Both the position numbers and the translations under genes were made by a program. A stretch of 64,000 bases of DNA from Caulobacteraceae bacterium UBA5005 (lineage in GTDB: Bacteria; Pseudomonadota; Alphaproteobacteria; Caulobacterales; Caulobacteraceae): positions 18,811-82,810 of the forward strand of contig DGYN01000037.1 of the NCBI GenBank assembly GCA_002398405.1, given 5' to 3'. Each line of letters starts with the position of its first letter. The stretch's first letter is position 1. The notes below the pieces were generated by a model. That model was not told the origin of the DNA. It made no database searches and saw nothing but the letters and a program-made list of their open reading frames with translations. Shown here piece after piece: positions 49,277 through 57,455 of this stretch.

Positions 49277-50743
49277 ATGCTTGTCCCCCTCGAACTCCCG
49301 CCCGGCGCCTTCACCCATGGGACGCAGTATCAGACCAGGGGCCGGTTCCATGACGTGAACCGGGTGCGTGGCTACGGCAAGGCCATCGGTCCGATCGGTG
49401 GCTGGCGGCTCAAGACCACCGAAGACATCAACGGCAAGGCCCGTGCGATCCTGACCTGGAAGGACAATGACGGCGCATCGTGGGCGGCGATCGGCACCCA
49501 TTCCAAACTCTATGCCATGACCAGGAACGGGACGGTGACGGATCAGACGCCGAGCGGTTTCACGGCAGGGAGCGCCGATAGCGTCGTGGCAGGGGGCTAT
49601 GGCATGGGCCCCTATGGCGCCGGGCTCTATGGAACGCCCCGGCCTGACGACGACGATATTCAGGAAGCCTCGGTCTGGACGCTCGACACCCGGGGTGAGG
49701 ATCTCATCGGGTGCATGGTGGGGTCGAGTGTCATCTACCACTGGCCGCCAAACACGGCGGATAACGCCGATCCGTTGACCAACGCCCCCTTGGCGGACGC
49801 GGTATTTGTTACCGCCGAAGGTTCAGTGGTGGCCCTGGCCGACAAGACCGTGACCTGGAGCGACGGCGACGACCCTACGCTTTGGACCCCGGACGCCACC
49901 AATACGGCAGGGGATTTTGGCCTTCAAACCTCCGGCGCCTTGAAGTGCGGCAAGCGGATCAAGGGTGGGAATCTGGTCTTCACGGACGTCGACGCCTGGA
50001 CCATGACGCCCACGCGAGATGTCTTTGTCTACGGGTTTGAACGGGCTGGGACTGCCTGTGGCGTAATCTCCCGGCAGTGTGTCGCCGCTCTGGATGACCG
50101 GGCCGTGTGGATGAGCCAGGACGGATTTTTCATCTTCAACGGTGCAGTGTCCCCATTGCAATGCGAAGTTTTCGATCGCGTTTTTGAAGACATCAACCTG
50201 AACCAGGCCGCAAAGGTTACCTGCGTTCGCGTGTCTGAACACAATGAGGTCTGGTGGTTCTATCCCAGCGGCGGAAGCACCGAGAACGACCGCTATGTGA
50301 GCTGGAACCATCTGACGGGCGAGTGGTATTTTGGCCGGCTGGCAAGGACCTGCGGGGCCGATCGCGGCGTGTTCGCCTATCCGCTCATGGTTGATCCGGA
50401 AACACCGGCACAAGTGTGGGAACACGAGGTCGGCTACAACTACGACGACGATATCATGCCTCATGCCGAGGCCGGACCCCTGGAACTGGGGCAGGGCGAC
50501 GGGGTGATGCACGTGCGCGGCCTCTACCCCGATGAGGCGGTGACCGGCGATGTCAGCGTGACAATCAAGACGCGGTTCTCGCCGAACGCGGGCGAAGTTT
50601 CACACGGGCCCTACACCCTTGCGCCCAAAACCGACTTCAGGGTTACAGCGAGGCAGGTATCCGTCCGCTACGAGGGCGCAAGGCTGGCCCCCTGGCGCGT
50701 CGGCGCCTTTCGTATGGATGTGACCCCGGGGGGGCTGCGGTGA
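49277..50743 (+). CDS. Tail nozzle / packaged-DNA stabilisation-like protein
   Basis: A 488-residue beta-propeller-like protein. Repeated blades carry W and G pairs (SWAAIGTHSKLYAMTRNG, VVALADKTVTWSDGDDPTLW, DRAVWMSQDGFFIFNG, YVSWNHLTGEWYFG). This is the plan of P22 gp10 and T7-like nozzle proteins, which close the short tail. It is conserved in the place expected in podoviral tail operons. It overlaps the next gene by four bases. Confidence 0.75.
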   Translation: MLVPLELPPGAFTHGTQYQTRGRFHDVNRVRGYGKAIGPIGGWRLKTTEDINGKARAILTWKDNDGASWAAIGTHSKLYAMTRNGTVTDQTPSGFTAGSADSVVAGGYGMGPYGAGLYGTPRPDDDDIQEASVWTLDTRGEDLIGCMVGSSVIYHWPPNTADNADPLTNAPLADAVFVTAEGSVVALADKTVTWSDGDDPTLWTPDATNTAGDFGLQTSGALKCGKRIKGGNLVFTDVDAWTMTPTRDVFVYGFERAGTACGVISRQCVAALDDRAVWMSQDGFFIFNGAVSPLQCEVFDRVFEDINLNQAAKVTCVRVSEHNEVWWFYPSGGSTENDRYVSWNHLTGEWYFGRLARTCGADRGVFAYPLMVDPETPAQVWEHEVGYNYDDDIMPHAEAGPLELGQGDGVMHVRGLYPDEAVTGDVSVTIKTRFSPNAGEVSHGPYTLAPKTDFRVTARQVSVRYEGARLAPWRVGAFRMDVTPGGLR

Positions 50744-50949
50744 GGCTCGCCCGCGCTCCGGCGGCCTATGCGAGCGCCGCCTTCGACCAAATCCTGGCGT
50801 CCTTGGAAGCGGCCTTCAAGGGTGTGCACAAGCGGGGTGAGGATGTGGAGCTGGCGGCCGGGCGTCTGATCCTGACCGACCGGGTGACGGGCGACCGATA
50901 CCAGGTGGTCATCGATTCGGGCGTTCTCGACGTCGAGGCCATGCCGTGA
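50740..50949 (+). CDS. Small phage tail-region protein, 69 aa
   Basis: MRLARAPAAYASAAFDQILA to VIDSGVLDVEAMP. It overlaps both neighbours by four bases and so is surely translated. One helix plus a short beta hairpin; unknown role in tail assembly. Confidence 0.65.
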   Translation: MRLARAPAAYASAAFDQILASLEAAFKGVHKRGEDVELAAGRLILTDRVTGDRYQVVIDSGVLDVEAMP

Positions 50950-51314
50950 CCGCCGCGCCCGACGAGTGGGCGCGGTGCAAGGGTTGGATCGAGGCGGCGC
51001 TCAAGTATGCGGACGGCGCCTATCAGATCGAGGATATCGAGGCGGCCATCGCGGCCGGGGAGATGGCCTTCCTGCCCGGGCCGGACGCCGCGATCGTCCT
51101 CGAAATATGCGCCTTTCCGCGCCTTCGGGCCCTGAACGTCCTCTTCGCTGGCGGCAATCTGGACGGGGTCAAGCGCATGGACCCTCTGCTTGTGGATATC
51201 GCGAAGGCACACGGCTGTTCGCTGATCTATCTGACCGGCCGCCTCGGGTGGCTCCGAACCCTGGCGCCTCTCGGTTACGGCGAGATCGCCGGCATGGCTT
51301 CAAAGGAATTGTGA
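50946..51314 (+). CDS. Phage tail-region protein, 122 aa
   Basis: A soluble alpha/beta protein (WARCKGWIEAALKYADGAYQ; AIAAGEMAFLPGPDAAIVLE; LIYLTGRLGWLRTLAPLGYG). The ending resembles the GxxxxGRxGWxR...GY motif of small GNAT-fold proteins carried in podoviral tail operons. Catalysis is doubtful. It overlaps the upstream gene by four bases. Confidence 0.6.
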   Translation: MTAAPDEWARCKGWIEAALKYADGAYQIEDIEAAIAAGEMAFLPGPDAAIVLEICAFPRLRALNVLFAGGNLDGVKRMDPLLVDIAKAHGCSLIYLTGRLGWLRTLAPLGYGEIAGMASKEL

Positions 51315-51315
51315 C

Positions 51316-52677
51316 ATGGGAAAAAAAGGCAAGACGACCCAGACCCAAAGGCAGACGAGCAATCAGACGCAGAGCACCTCGTTCGATCCCGCCGCCGTGA
51401 GCGCGGCATGGGACAACTACAACAGGACGACGGCGGCGACAGATCAGTTGAGCAGGCCTTATGCGGGCCCGCTGGTGGCCGGCTTCAACGACACCCAGCG
51501 CGATGCGCAGCAAAGGATGCTAGGCATCGCCAATCGGCCCAGTAACGGCTTCAACGAAGTCGCGCAAATGGCGCGTGAGCTTGGTTCGTTTGCTCCGCCC
51601 CAGGTCCAGGGCAAGGGCTACCAGGCGGTGAATGCGACCGCCGCGCAGATCGCTCGCAACTCCGTGCGCGATGTCACAGCGGGCCAGCTGAAGAACATCG
51701 ATCTCAATCCCTATCTCAACCTGTTCACCAAGGATGTCATCGACACCTTTGGGCAGGACTACGAACGCCAGCGCAAGATTGCCCTAGTGGGCGATCGGCA
51801 GCGCGCACAGGGGCTGGGCGCCTTCAACGGCTCGCGCCACGGCGTGGCGGAGATGCTGACCAATGAGGCTTCGATGCGCGCCTTTGGCGGCCTGGCGGCG
51901 CAGCTGCGGCAGGCCGGGTTCGAGAACGCCCAGCAGGCGGCGATCGGCGACCTCAACCGCGTCCTGGCCGCCGATCAGTCGAACCAAGGCATGGATTTCA
52001 ATGTCGGGAGCCACAACACCGGCCTGGCGACGCAGGTCGCTCTGGCCAACGCGGCGAGCCAAAACAGGGCGAATGAGTTCTCTGCGGACCAGGCGCTTAA
52101 CGCCAGCCAGTACAATGCGTCAAACGCCATCGCTGGAGCGGGCGTCAGGAGCAATGCGGCAGGCCTGCTGGCCAACGCAACCCAAAGCGATCTGCAGCAA
52201 CAGCTGACCTTGGCGAACCTGGTCTCGGCCGTCGGAGACTCGCAACAGGCCCAGGATCAGGCAGCTATTGACGCCGCGTTGCAGCAGGCAATTCAGCAAA
52301 ATCAAAACACCATAGCGGCGCAGCAGCTCAACCTCGCGGCCCTGCAGGGCATTCCCATGGCGACGACCGTGAACAGCAGCGGGTCGAGCAATGGGTCAAC
52401 GGTGAATCAGGATCACGGGGCGGCTCTAAGCGATGCGCTTAAGCTGGCGGCGTTGTTCGTGCCGTCAGACCTCCGTCTCAAGCAGGATATCGAAGAGGTC
52501 GGGCTGGACAGCAGCGGCCGCCGTTGGATCGACTATCGATACATCTGGGACGAGCCTGATGTCAGGCGGCGCGGGGTGATCGCGCAGGAGATCGCTCAAA
52601 CCGATCCGGAAGCCGTGAGAATGCACCCTTCCGGATTTCTGATGGTGGATTACTCGAAATTGGAGGATGGACGATGA
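51316..52677 (+). CDS. Internal/tail virion protein with C-terminal S74 chaperone domain
   Basis: A 453-residue protein. Residues 1-370 are Gln/Asn/Ala-rich helical (TQTQRQTSNQTQSTSFDPAA; GFNDTQRDAQQRMLGIANRP; QQNQNTIAAQQLNLAALQGI), like podoviral ejection proteins. Residues 385-450 are an S74 intramolecular chaperone (SDLRLKQDIEEVGLDSSGRR, then YRYIWDEPDVRRRGVIAQEI and GFLMVDYSKL). S74 domains normally trimerise and cleave from tail spikes, so this fusion is unusual. It overlaps the next gene by four bases. Confidence 0.75.
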   Translation: MGKKGKTTQTQRQTSNQTQSTSFDPAAVSAAWDNYNRTTAATDQLSRPYAGPLVAGFNDTQRDAQQRMLGIANRPSNGFNEVAQMARELGSFAPPQVQGKGYQAVNATAAQIARNSVRDVTAGQLKNIDLNPYLNLFTKDVIDTFGQDYERQRKIALVGDRQRAQGLGAFNGSRHGVAEMLTNEASMRAFGGLAAQLRQAGFENAQQAAIGDLNRVLAADQSNQGMDFNVGSHNTGLATQVALANAASQNRANEFSADQALNASQYNASNAIAGAGVRSNAAGLLANATQSDLQQQLTLANLVSAVGDSQQAQDQAAIDAALQQAIQQNQNTIAAQQLNLAALQGIPMATTVNSSGSSNGSTVNQDHGAALSDALKLAALFVPSDLRLKQDIEEVGLDSSGRRWIDYRYIWDEPDVRRRGVIAQEIAQTDPEAVRMHPSGFLMVDYSKLEDGR

Positions 52678-53105
52678 TCCCGGAACTGTTTGGCAAACTT
52701 AAGGGCGCCTTCGGCGCCCTGGGTGATCGCGCCGCGAACCGCTTGTACGGCGCTCAGGCCGAGGCGAATAAGGGGCACATCTGGGGTGACCTCTTGATGG
52801 GCCTTGGCGAAAGCTACGGCGGGGGCGATATCCTGGGCCCGGCGCGGCAACGGGCGGCGCAAAGTCGGCAAGCGCAATTGCGGAATGACTGGCGCGCGCG
52901 CTTTCCCCGGCCGCGGGCCCGGCCCGATATGCCTCCTGCTCCTCGCCCAGGTTTTCAGAAGGCCATCTATTATCACGACGATCAGGTCGTGCCGCGCCGT
53001 CAAGATTTTCCGAGGCGCCGCAACTATACTCTGCCTGAGACGCAATTTAGCTCCAGTGCGCCCATCGACTGGGGCCCAGGTGCACTGCCGCACCGTCAAG
53101 CCTGA
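52674..53105 (+). CDS. Small virion protein, unknown
   Basis: A 143-residue protein: helical N terminus (GKLKGAFGALGDRAANRLYG), then an Arg/Pro-rich, Tyr-containing basic tail (RARPDMPPAPRPG, RRRNYTLPETQFSS). The basic tail could bind DNA. It lies between the S74 protein and the lysis genes, where podoviruses carry internal proteins. No family is recognised. Confidence 0.55.
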   Translation: MIPELFGKLKGAFGALGDRAANRLYGAQAEANKGHIWGDLLMGLGESYGGGDILGPARQRAAQSRQAQLRNDWRARFPRPRARPDMPPAPRPGFQKAIYYHDDQVVPRRQDFPRRRNYTLPETQFSSSAPIDWGPGALPHRQA

Positions 53106-53158
53106 AATTTGTCAGCAGCGTCTCCCGAAGGCCCCCATTCTCTCAAACGGAGTTGTCG

Positions 53159-53500
53159 ATGCCCAACGCAGGCGGTCCCCGCCCCGCGCCGACCGAGCGC
53201 GGGCGAAAAGAAAGCCTATCGCTAATCCGCCCGGCGAGCGAAGATCCGCTGGCGGCGGCTGTCCTCGTCCTCGCGCAGGCGATCGACCGGCACGGGGAGA
53301 AGACCAAACCCATCGCCGACTTCTTCGAAGGCGCCGGCGAGCGCCTCGATAAGCTTTGCCAGTTCATCCGGTCGAAGGGGCCTCTGTTTCTGTGGTTGGC
53401 TCCGGTCGTGATCGTCCTGGTTCAGTCGATTTCGCCCAACGCCGCTGAAGCCCTGGACACAGTTCTCAAGGCGATTGCGGCCGCCGGACAAGGAAACTGA
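53159..53500 (+). CDS. Holin-like protein
   Basis: A 113-residue protein with one clear transmembrane helix (GPLFLWLAPVVIVLVQSISP) preceded by a charged, amphipathic region (FEGAGERLDKLCQFIRSKG) and a short C terminus. CGGAG five bases upstream supports ATG 53159. It is placed directly before Rz/Rz1, the usual lysis order, and would form the membrane lesion that frees an endolysin. Only one helix is seen, so a class III-type holin is the best guess. Confidence 0.6.
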   Translation: MPNAGGPRPAPTERGRKESLSLIRPASEDPLAAAVLVLAQAIDRHGEKTKPIADFFEGAGERLDKLCQFIRSKGPLFLWLAPVVIVLVQSISPNAAEALDTVLKAIAAAGQGN

Positions 53501-53502
53501 AC

Positions 53503-54054
53503 ATGCCGCCCATGATTGCCCGGCTCCTCGGCGTGAGGGGTGTGATCTGCGCCGGCGCAGCGGGCCTTGCCGTCGGCTTTAGCTCCGGGTGGAAGGTCCG
53601 GGATGTCTTGGCCGACGCCACAGAGGCGCGCCGGGCGCTTCGGGATTCCGAAGCGCAGGTCCGGGCTGCGCAAGATGTTCTGCGGCGGATGCAAGGCGCC
53701 AGCGCCATCAACGCCGAGGTAGGGGGGCGGTCCGCTCAGCGCCAGGTCGCAATTCGCACCGTCACCCAGGATATTGTTCGCGAGGTTCCCCGCTATGTCA
53801 CGATCGAGAGCGATGCCGGCTGTTCTGTGCCTACTGGCTTTGTGCGGCTGCACGACAATGCCGCCGCCGGCCGCTCCCCTTCGGCAGCCATTCCCGACTC
53901 CGCCGCCGCACCTCATGACGCCCCCTCAGGGATTGCGCTCTCTGCCGTCGCCGCCACGCTCGCCGGTAACTATGGAACCTGCCGCGAAGACGCCGAACGG
54001 CTAGGCGCGCTACAGGAATGGATACGGGCACAGGCGGTGTTGGCCGCCCAGTAG
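53503..54054 (+). CDS. Rz-like inner-membrane spanin
   Basis: A 183-residue protein with an N-terminal signal-anchor (VRGVICAGAAGLAVGFSSGW), then a coiled coil (EARRALRDSEAQVRAAQDVL) and a C-terminal periplasmic region with a Cys (DAGCSVPTGFVRLHDNAAAG). This is the Rz plan. It starts three bases after the holin-like gene stop. Rz1 is encoded inside it in the +1 frame. Together they fuse inner and outer membranes during lysis. Confidence 0.75.
   Translation: MPPMIARLLGVRGVICAGAAGLAVGFSSGWKVRDVLADATEARRALRDSEAQVRAAQDVLRRMQGASAINAEVGGRSAQRQVAIRTVTQDIVREVPRYVTIESDAGCSVPTGFVRLHDNAAAGRSPSAAIPDSAAAPHDAPSGIALSAVAATLAGNYGTCREDAERLGALQEWIRAQAVLAAQ
53795..54004 (+). CDS. Rz1-like outer-membrane spanin lipoprotein, embedded in Rz
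   Basis: A 69-residue frame inside the Rz gene, MSRSRAMPAVLCLLALCGC then a strongly Pro-rich mature part (TTMPPPAAPLRQPFPTPPPH). A lipobox-like LCGC followed by a Pro-rich chain is diagnostic of Rz1. The start could also be the ATG at 53813. Embedded Rz/Rz1 pairs are known from lambda. Confidence 0.7.
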   Translation: MSRSRAMPAVLCLLALCGCTTMPPPAAPLRQPFPTPPPHLMTPPQGLRSLPSPPRSPVTMEPAAKTPNG

Positions 54055-54131
54055 CGACGAAATTTAACTTTGTCGGGAACCCAACACATGGCCTTCCGGT
54101 TGTGGGCGCGCTGGGGAGAGAAGTGTGAGTG

Positions 54132-54293
54132 ATGTCCGACGCTGAAGAGACAATGGCCGCGCCCGATAATGAGGAAGAAGCCGTTAGAACCAATGACTAT
54201 CTGAAGGACCAGATGAATTATCTGAAGTCCCGTTTCGCCGACGAGCGGCGCAAGCTCGAACAGAGATCCTTCGCGCGAAAGCGCGATGACTAG
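54132..54293 (+). CDS. Small charged protein, 53 aa
   Basis: The frame MSDAEETMAAPDNEEEAVRT to FARKRDD is highly charged and helical, with an acidic first half and a basic second half. It is the last gene of the rightward run and is followed by a strong terminator. It may be the final element gene or a host gene; unknown function. Confidence 0.5.
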   Translation: MSDAEETMAAPDNEEEAVRTNDYLKDQMNYLKSRFADERRKLEQRSFARKRDD

Positions 54294-54314
54294 GCCGCCG
54301 GTGCGGCGGCTGTG

Positions 54315-54352
54315 AAGCCCCGGTTCCTCCTAGCGAGGACCGGGGCTTTTTG
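54315..54352 (+). terminator. Strong Rho-independent terminator
   Basis: The stem AAGCCCCGG-CCTC / GAGG-CCGGGGCTT followed by TTTTTG. It closes the rightward operon and marks the right end of the phage-like element. Confidence 0.85.
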
Positions 54353-54360
54353 CGTTTGGG

Positions 54361-55125
54361 CTATTTCGATTTGACGAAGACGTAGACAGCGCGATCGGAG
54401 GTGCCGCGATAGCCCTTTTCGAAGACCTGCTTGGTGCGGTCGTCGGCGGGGTTGGCCAGGACATTGGAGTCGATCAGAAGGTCGAACCCGGCGGCTTTCA
54501 TCTCCTCGATGATGACCTTAGTCTCCATGCGGTGCTTGGTCTTGGCGTCGCGCCAGCCCGATCCCGGCTCACCGGTGTGATCCTCGATCAGCACTCGACC
54601 GCCTTTCCGCAGCGCCGCGTACATCTTCTTGTTGAACACCGCCGTGTCGACCCCATTGGGCTGCAGGTCGTGATAGTAGAGATTGATCGTCACCAGATCG
54701 ATGTCGGTGGGAAAATCGATCTCGTCGAACTTACCATTCCTGTATTCGGTATTGGGGTGCGCCGCGACGAAGGCCGCGCTGGGACCTTCGGTGCGCGCCT
54801 TCATATAGGGCAGGTCGTACATATAGATGCGACCCTTGGGCCCGACCGCGTCCGCCAGGATCATCGTGTAGTACTGGCCGAACGAGGCGATCTCGATGAC
54901 CCGGTCGCCTTCCTTCAGGCCGGCAAGGGTGAGGAGCTCTTTCGGCTTGCGGCCGGGATCGCGGGCCCGGGCGGCCTCGGGGCGTTCAGTCGAGTTGACG
55001 GCGCGCTGGATGTGGACCGGGACCTGGCCCACCTGCGGGTTCATCTGGGTGACGACCCCGCCTGTGGCGCAGGCGCAGAGGACGGCCAGCGCCAAGCCGG
55101 CGGCGAGATTGATGCGGATGGACAT
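54361..55125 (-). CDS. Exported class I methyltransferase-fold protein
   Basis: A 254-residue protein. The ATG at 55125 gives a leader ending near LAVLCAC (possible lipobox). The body is a Rossmann methyltransferase: LKEGDRVIEIASFGQYYTMI (motif I, GxG degraded to SFG), YMYDLP, DIDLVTINLYYHDLQP, LRKGGRVLIEDHTGEPGSGW. Such exported SAM-fold proteins occur in Proteobacteria, although SAM is not expected outside the cytoplasm, so a real methyltransferase role is uncertain. A host gene convergent with the element's terminator. Confidence 0.75.
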   Translation of the reverse strand: MSIRINLAAGLALAVLCACATGGVVTQMNPQVGQVPVHIQRAVNSTERPEAARARDPGRKPKELLTLAGLKEGDRVIEIASFGQYYTMILADAVGPKGRIYMYDLPYMKARTEGPSAAFVAAHPNTEYRNGKFDEIDFPTDIDLVTINLYYHDLQPNGVDTAVFNKKMYAALRKGGRVLIEDHTGEPGSGWRDAKTKHRMETKVIIEEMKAAGFDLLIDSNVLANPADDRTKQVFEKGYRGTSDRAVYVFVKSK

Positions 55126-55219
55126 TGCGGCATTCCCCCAACTGTTGGTCGTTGGAGTCATCTAGCCCGGCTTAGGCCGCTAGCGCCAGATGGACGTACG
55201 CCCGTGGTATGGGGAGAGG

Positions 55220-55294
55220 TGGTGCCGCCGGGCAGGATTGAACTGCCGACCTCAGCATTACCAATGATGCGCTCTACCACTGAGCTACGGCGGC
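55220..55294 (-). tRNA. tRNA-Thr (GGT)
   Basis: The minus strand reads GCCGCCG...CGGCGGCACCA with D-arm GCTC/GAGC, anticodon loop TTGGTAA (anticodon GGT) and T-loop GTTCAATC. The acceptor stem pairs fully. The anticodon stem has one mismatch (third pair). CCA is encoded. It lies about 900 bases right of the element terminator. Confidence 0.9.
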
Positions 55295-55389
55295 CCGCTT
55301 GAGGAAGGGGGCGTATAGCCAAAGTCTCAGTGACGGGTCAAAGGCAAAATCGGCTTGACCGCTAATGCCGCACCCTCACAGATCGCCGC

Positions 55390-55518
55390 ATGGACCAGCC
55401 GCAAGCCAAACCCAAGGCCGACGAGGCGCGAGAGGCGCGACTGGCCAAGGCCCTGCGCGACAACCTCCGCCGACGCAAAGCCCCTAAGGAGACGAAAGAA
55501 AAGCCGTCCGGGGACTAG
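55390..55518 (+). CDS. Small basic protein, 42 aa
   Basis: The frame MDQPQAKPKADEAREARLAK to KEKPSGD is Lys/Arg/Ala-rich and helical, starting 75 bases upstream of murA. Short Lys/Ala-rich proteins upstream of murA occur in this lineage. Function unknown. Confidence 0.5.
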   Translation: MDQPQAKPKADEAREARLAKALRDNLRRRKAPKETKEKPSGD

Positions 55519-55593
55519 GGCGATGGGGATTGCCCCTTGCGCGGGATGGGGGCGCAAAGCAGATATGCGCTCGACGATCGCTGAAGGACGCCC

Positions 55594-56889
55594 ATGGACC
55601 GCATCGCCATTACCGGCGGACATCAGCTCTTCGGTGAGATTCCGATCAGCGGCGCCAAGAATTCCGCCATCAAGCTTATGGCCGCGTCGCTGCTGACCGA
55701 TAAGCGATTGCGCCTCACCAACATGCCGCGCCTGGCCGACACGCGGCTGCTGTCGAAGCTCCTCAGGCACCTGGGCGTTGAAATCATCGAGAGCGATTCC
55801 GAGGACGGCCAGGAAACCATCCTTCACGCCGACGCCATCGACTCCGCCTACGCGCCGTACGATCTGGTGCGGCAGATGCGGGCTTCGTTCAACGTGCTGG
55901 GGCCGCTCCTGGCACGGACCGGTCATGCCAAGGTCAGCCTTCCCGGCGGTTGCTCGATCGGCGCGCGGCCCGTCGACTTGCACCTCAAGGCGCTTCAGGC
56001 ACTGGGCGCACACATCGATCTCCACGAAGGCTACGTCTACGCCCAGGCGCCCCGCGGACTGACCGCGGCGGAGATCGAGTTTCCCTTCGTCAGCGTCGGT
56101 GCGACTGAACACACCATGCTCGCCGCAGTACTGGCGAAGGGTGTGACGGTCCTAAAGAATGTGGCGTGCGAGCCTGAGATCGGCGACCTCGCGGCTTGCT
56201 TGAACGCCATGGGCGCGAAGGTTGAGGGCGCGGGAACGCCCACCATCACCATCACGGGCGTCACCTCGCTGGGCGGAGCAACCCATTCCGTAATTCCGGA
56301 CCGGATCGAGATGGGAACCTATGCCTGCGCAGTAGCGATGACCGGCGGCGAGGTGCGGCTGACCAGGGCCAGACCCGATATCATTTCAGCCCTGACCGAA
56401 AAGCTTCGGGCGGCAGGGGTGGGGGTTGAGGAAACGCCGGATGGCCTGATCGTGCGGCGAGACGGCGGGCGCCTCAAGGCGGTGGACGTTTCGACCGATC
56501 CCTATCCAGGCTTCCCGACGGATGTGCAGGCCCAGTTCATGGCTCTGATGACCCTGGCCGACGGGGTTTCGACCATCCGCGAAACCATCTTTGAGAACCG
56601 GTTCATGCATGCGCCGGAATTGCGCCGCCTGGGCGCCGACATCGCCACGGTCGGCGGCGAGGCCAAGGTGACGGGCGTTTCAGCCCTGCGCGGCGCGCCG
56701 GTGATGGCCACCGACCTTCGCGCGTCGGTGAGCTTGGTCATCGCAGGTCTTGCCGCCGAGGGGCGGACCGTGGTGAGCCGCGTCTATCACCTCGATCGCG
56801 GCTTCGAACGGCTTGAGGAAAAGCTCTCCGCCTGCGGCGCGTCGATTGAGCGCCTCAAGGGCGGCGAGGGCGAGGACGAAGCCGCCTGA
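55594..56889 (+). CDS. murA: UDP-N-acetylglucosamine 1-carboxyvinyltransferase
   Basis: A 431-residue cytoplasmic enzyme adding enolpyruvate to UDP-GlcNAc, the first committed step of peptidoglycan synthesis and the fosfomycin target. Signatures: [20 protein letters not shown] at the N terminus, the catalytic Cys loop [16 protein letters not shown] near residue 118, [19 protein letters not shown] and [20 protein letters not shown]. Its stop overlaps the next ATG. Confidence 0.97.
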   Translation: MDRIAITGGHQLFGEIPISGAKNSAIKLMAASLLTDKRLRLTNMPRLADTRLLSKLLRHLGVEIIESDSEDGQETILHADAIDSAYAPYDLVRQMRASFNVLGPLLARTGHAKVSLPGGCSIGARPVDLHLKALQALGAHIDLHEGYVYAQAPRGLTAAEIEFPFVSVGATEHTMLAAVLAKGVTVLKNVACEPEIGDLAACLNAMGAKVEGAGTPTITITGVTSLGGATHSVIPDRIEMGTYACAVAMTGGEVRLTRARPDIISALTEKLRAAGVGVEETPDGLIVRRDGGRLKAVDVSTDPYPGFPTDVQAQFMALMTLADGVSTIRETIFENRFMHAPELRRLGADIATVGGEAKVTGVSALRGAPVMATDLRASVSLVIAGLAAEGRTVVSRVYHLDRGFERLEEKLSACGASIERLKGGEGEDEAA

Positions 56890-57308
56890 TGGCTCACCCC
56901 TTACGTCTTATCGCCGAGGATGCGGAGGATCTTTCGGTGATCAGCGCCGCCCTGCAGGACGCTGTAACCAAGATCGGCGACATCGCCTTTGACAAGACAG
57001 CCCGCACGCTGACCATCGGCCTCAATCGCTATCGATGGGAAAAGAAGGGCGGCGAGCGGGTGCGCGCCGGTCTTCAGGTTTCTTCGGTGCTTGCCCTGAA
57101 GGCGCGAAATCTGAAGCAGGGGGCCAAGGACGCCGTCGTGGACCTTCTCGCGGTCACCTTTGAGCCAGGTGAGGCGCCGGCCGGCGCATTGGTGTTCAAG
57201 TTCGCGGGCGGCGGCGACCTGAGATGCGAGGTCGAATGCATCGATGTCATTCTGGCAGATGTGTCCCTGGCCTGGCCCTCACGCGCCAAGCCGCATCACG
57301 AGACCTGA
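56889..57308 (+). CDS. DUF2948 family protein
   Basis: A 139-residue cytoplasmic protein (LRLIAEDAEDLSVISAALQD; RYRWEKKGGERVRAGLQVSS; DAVVDLLAVTFEPGEAPAGA). The DUF2948 family is limited to alphaproteobacteria and typically lies between murA and hisD. The start overlaps the murA stop by one base, so it is coupled. Function unknown. Confidence 0.88.
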   Translation: MAHPLRLIAEDAEDLSVISAALQDAVTKIGDIAFDKTARTLTIGLNRYRWEKKGGERVRAGLQVSSVLALKARNLKQGAKDAVVDLLAVTFEPGEAPAGALVFKFAGGGDLRCEVECIDVILADVSLAWPSRAKPHHET

Positions 57309-57455
57309 CATCCGAGGCCTTTTTTGCTGGCCATAGCGATCGTGCGGCTCACTGACGAGGAGCTGCGCTAAGAAGCCCCGGCGACTCATCGCCATGGATT
57401 ATCGCCTCGGAAGCCTATTCGTGGCCCGTCTGTCCGGTCCCAAAGCGTTGGCCGG

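Noticed and set aside
25753..54054. Rhodobacter-type gene transfer agent cluster
   Set aside because: Capsid, portal and tail genes are of N4/SU10/P22 podovirus type and lack the siphovirus tail genes of the known alphaproteobacterial cluster.
55220..55294. tRNA-Thr as attachment site of the element
   Set aside because: No duplicated tRNA fragment is visible at the left end near 23.6 kb, no integrase is present, and a host gene separates the tRNA from the element terminator.
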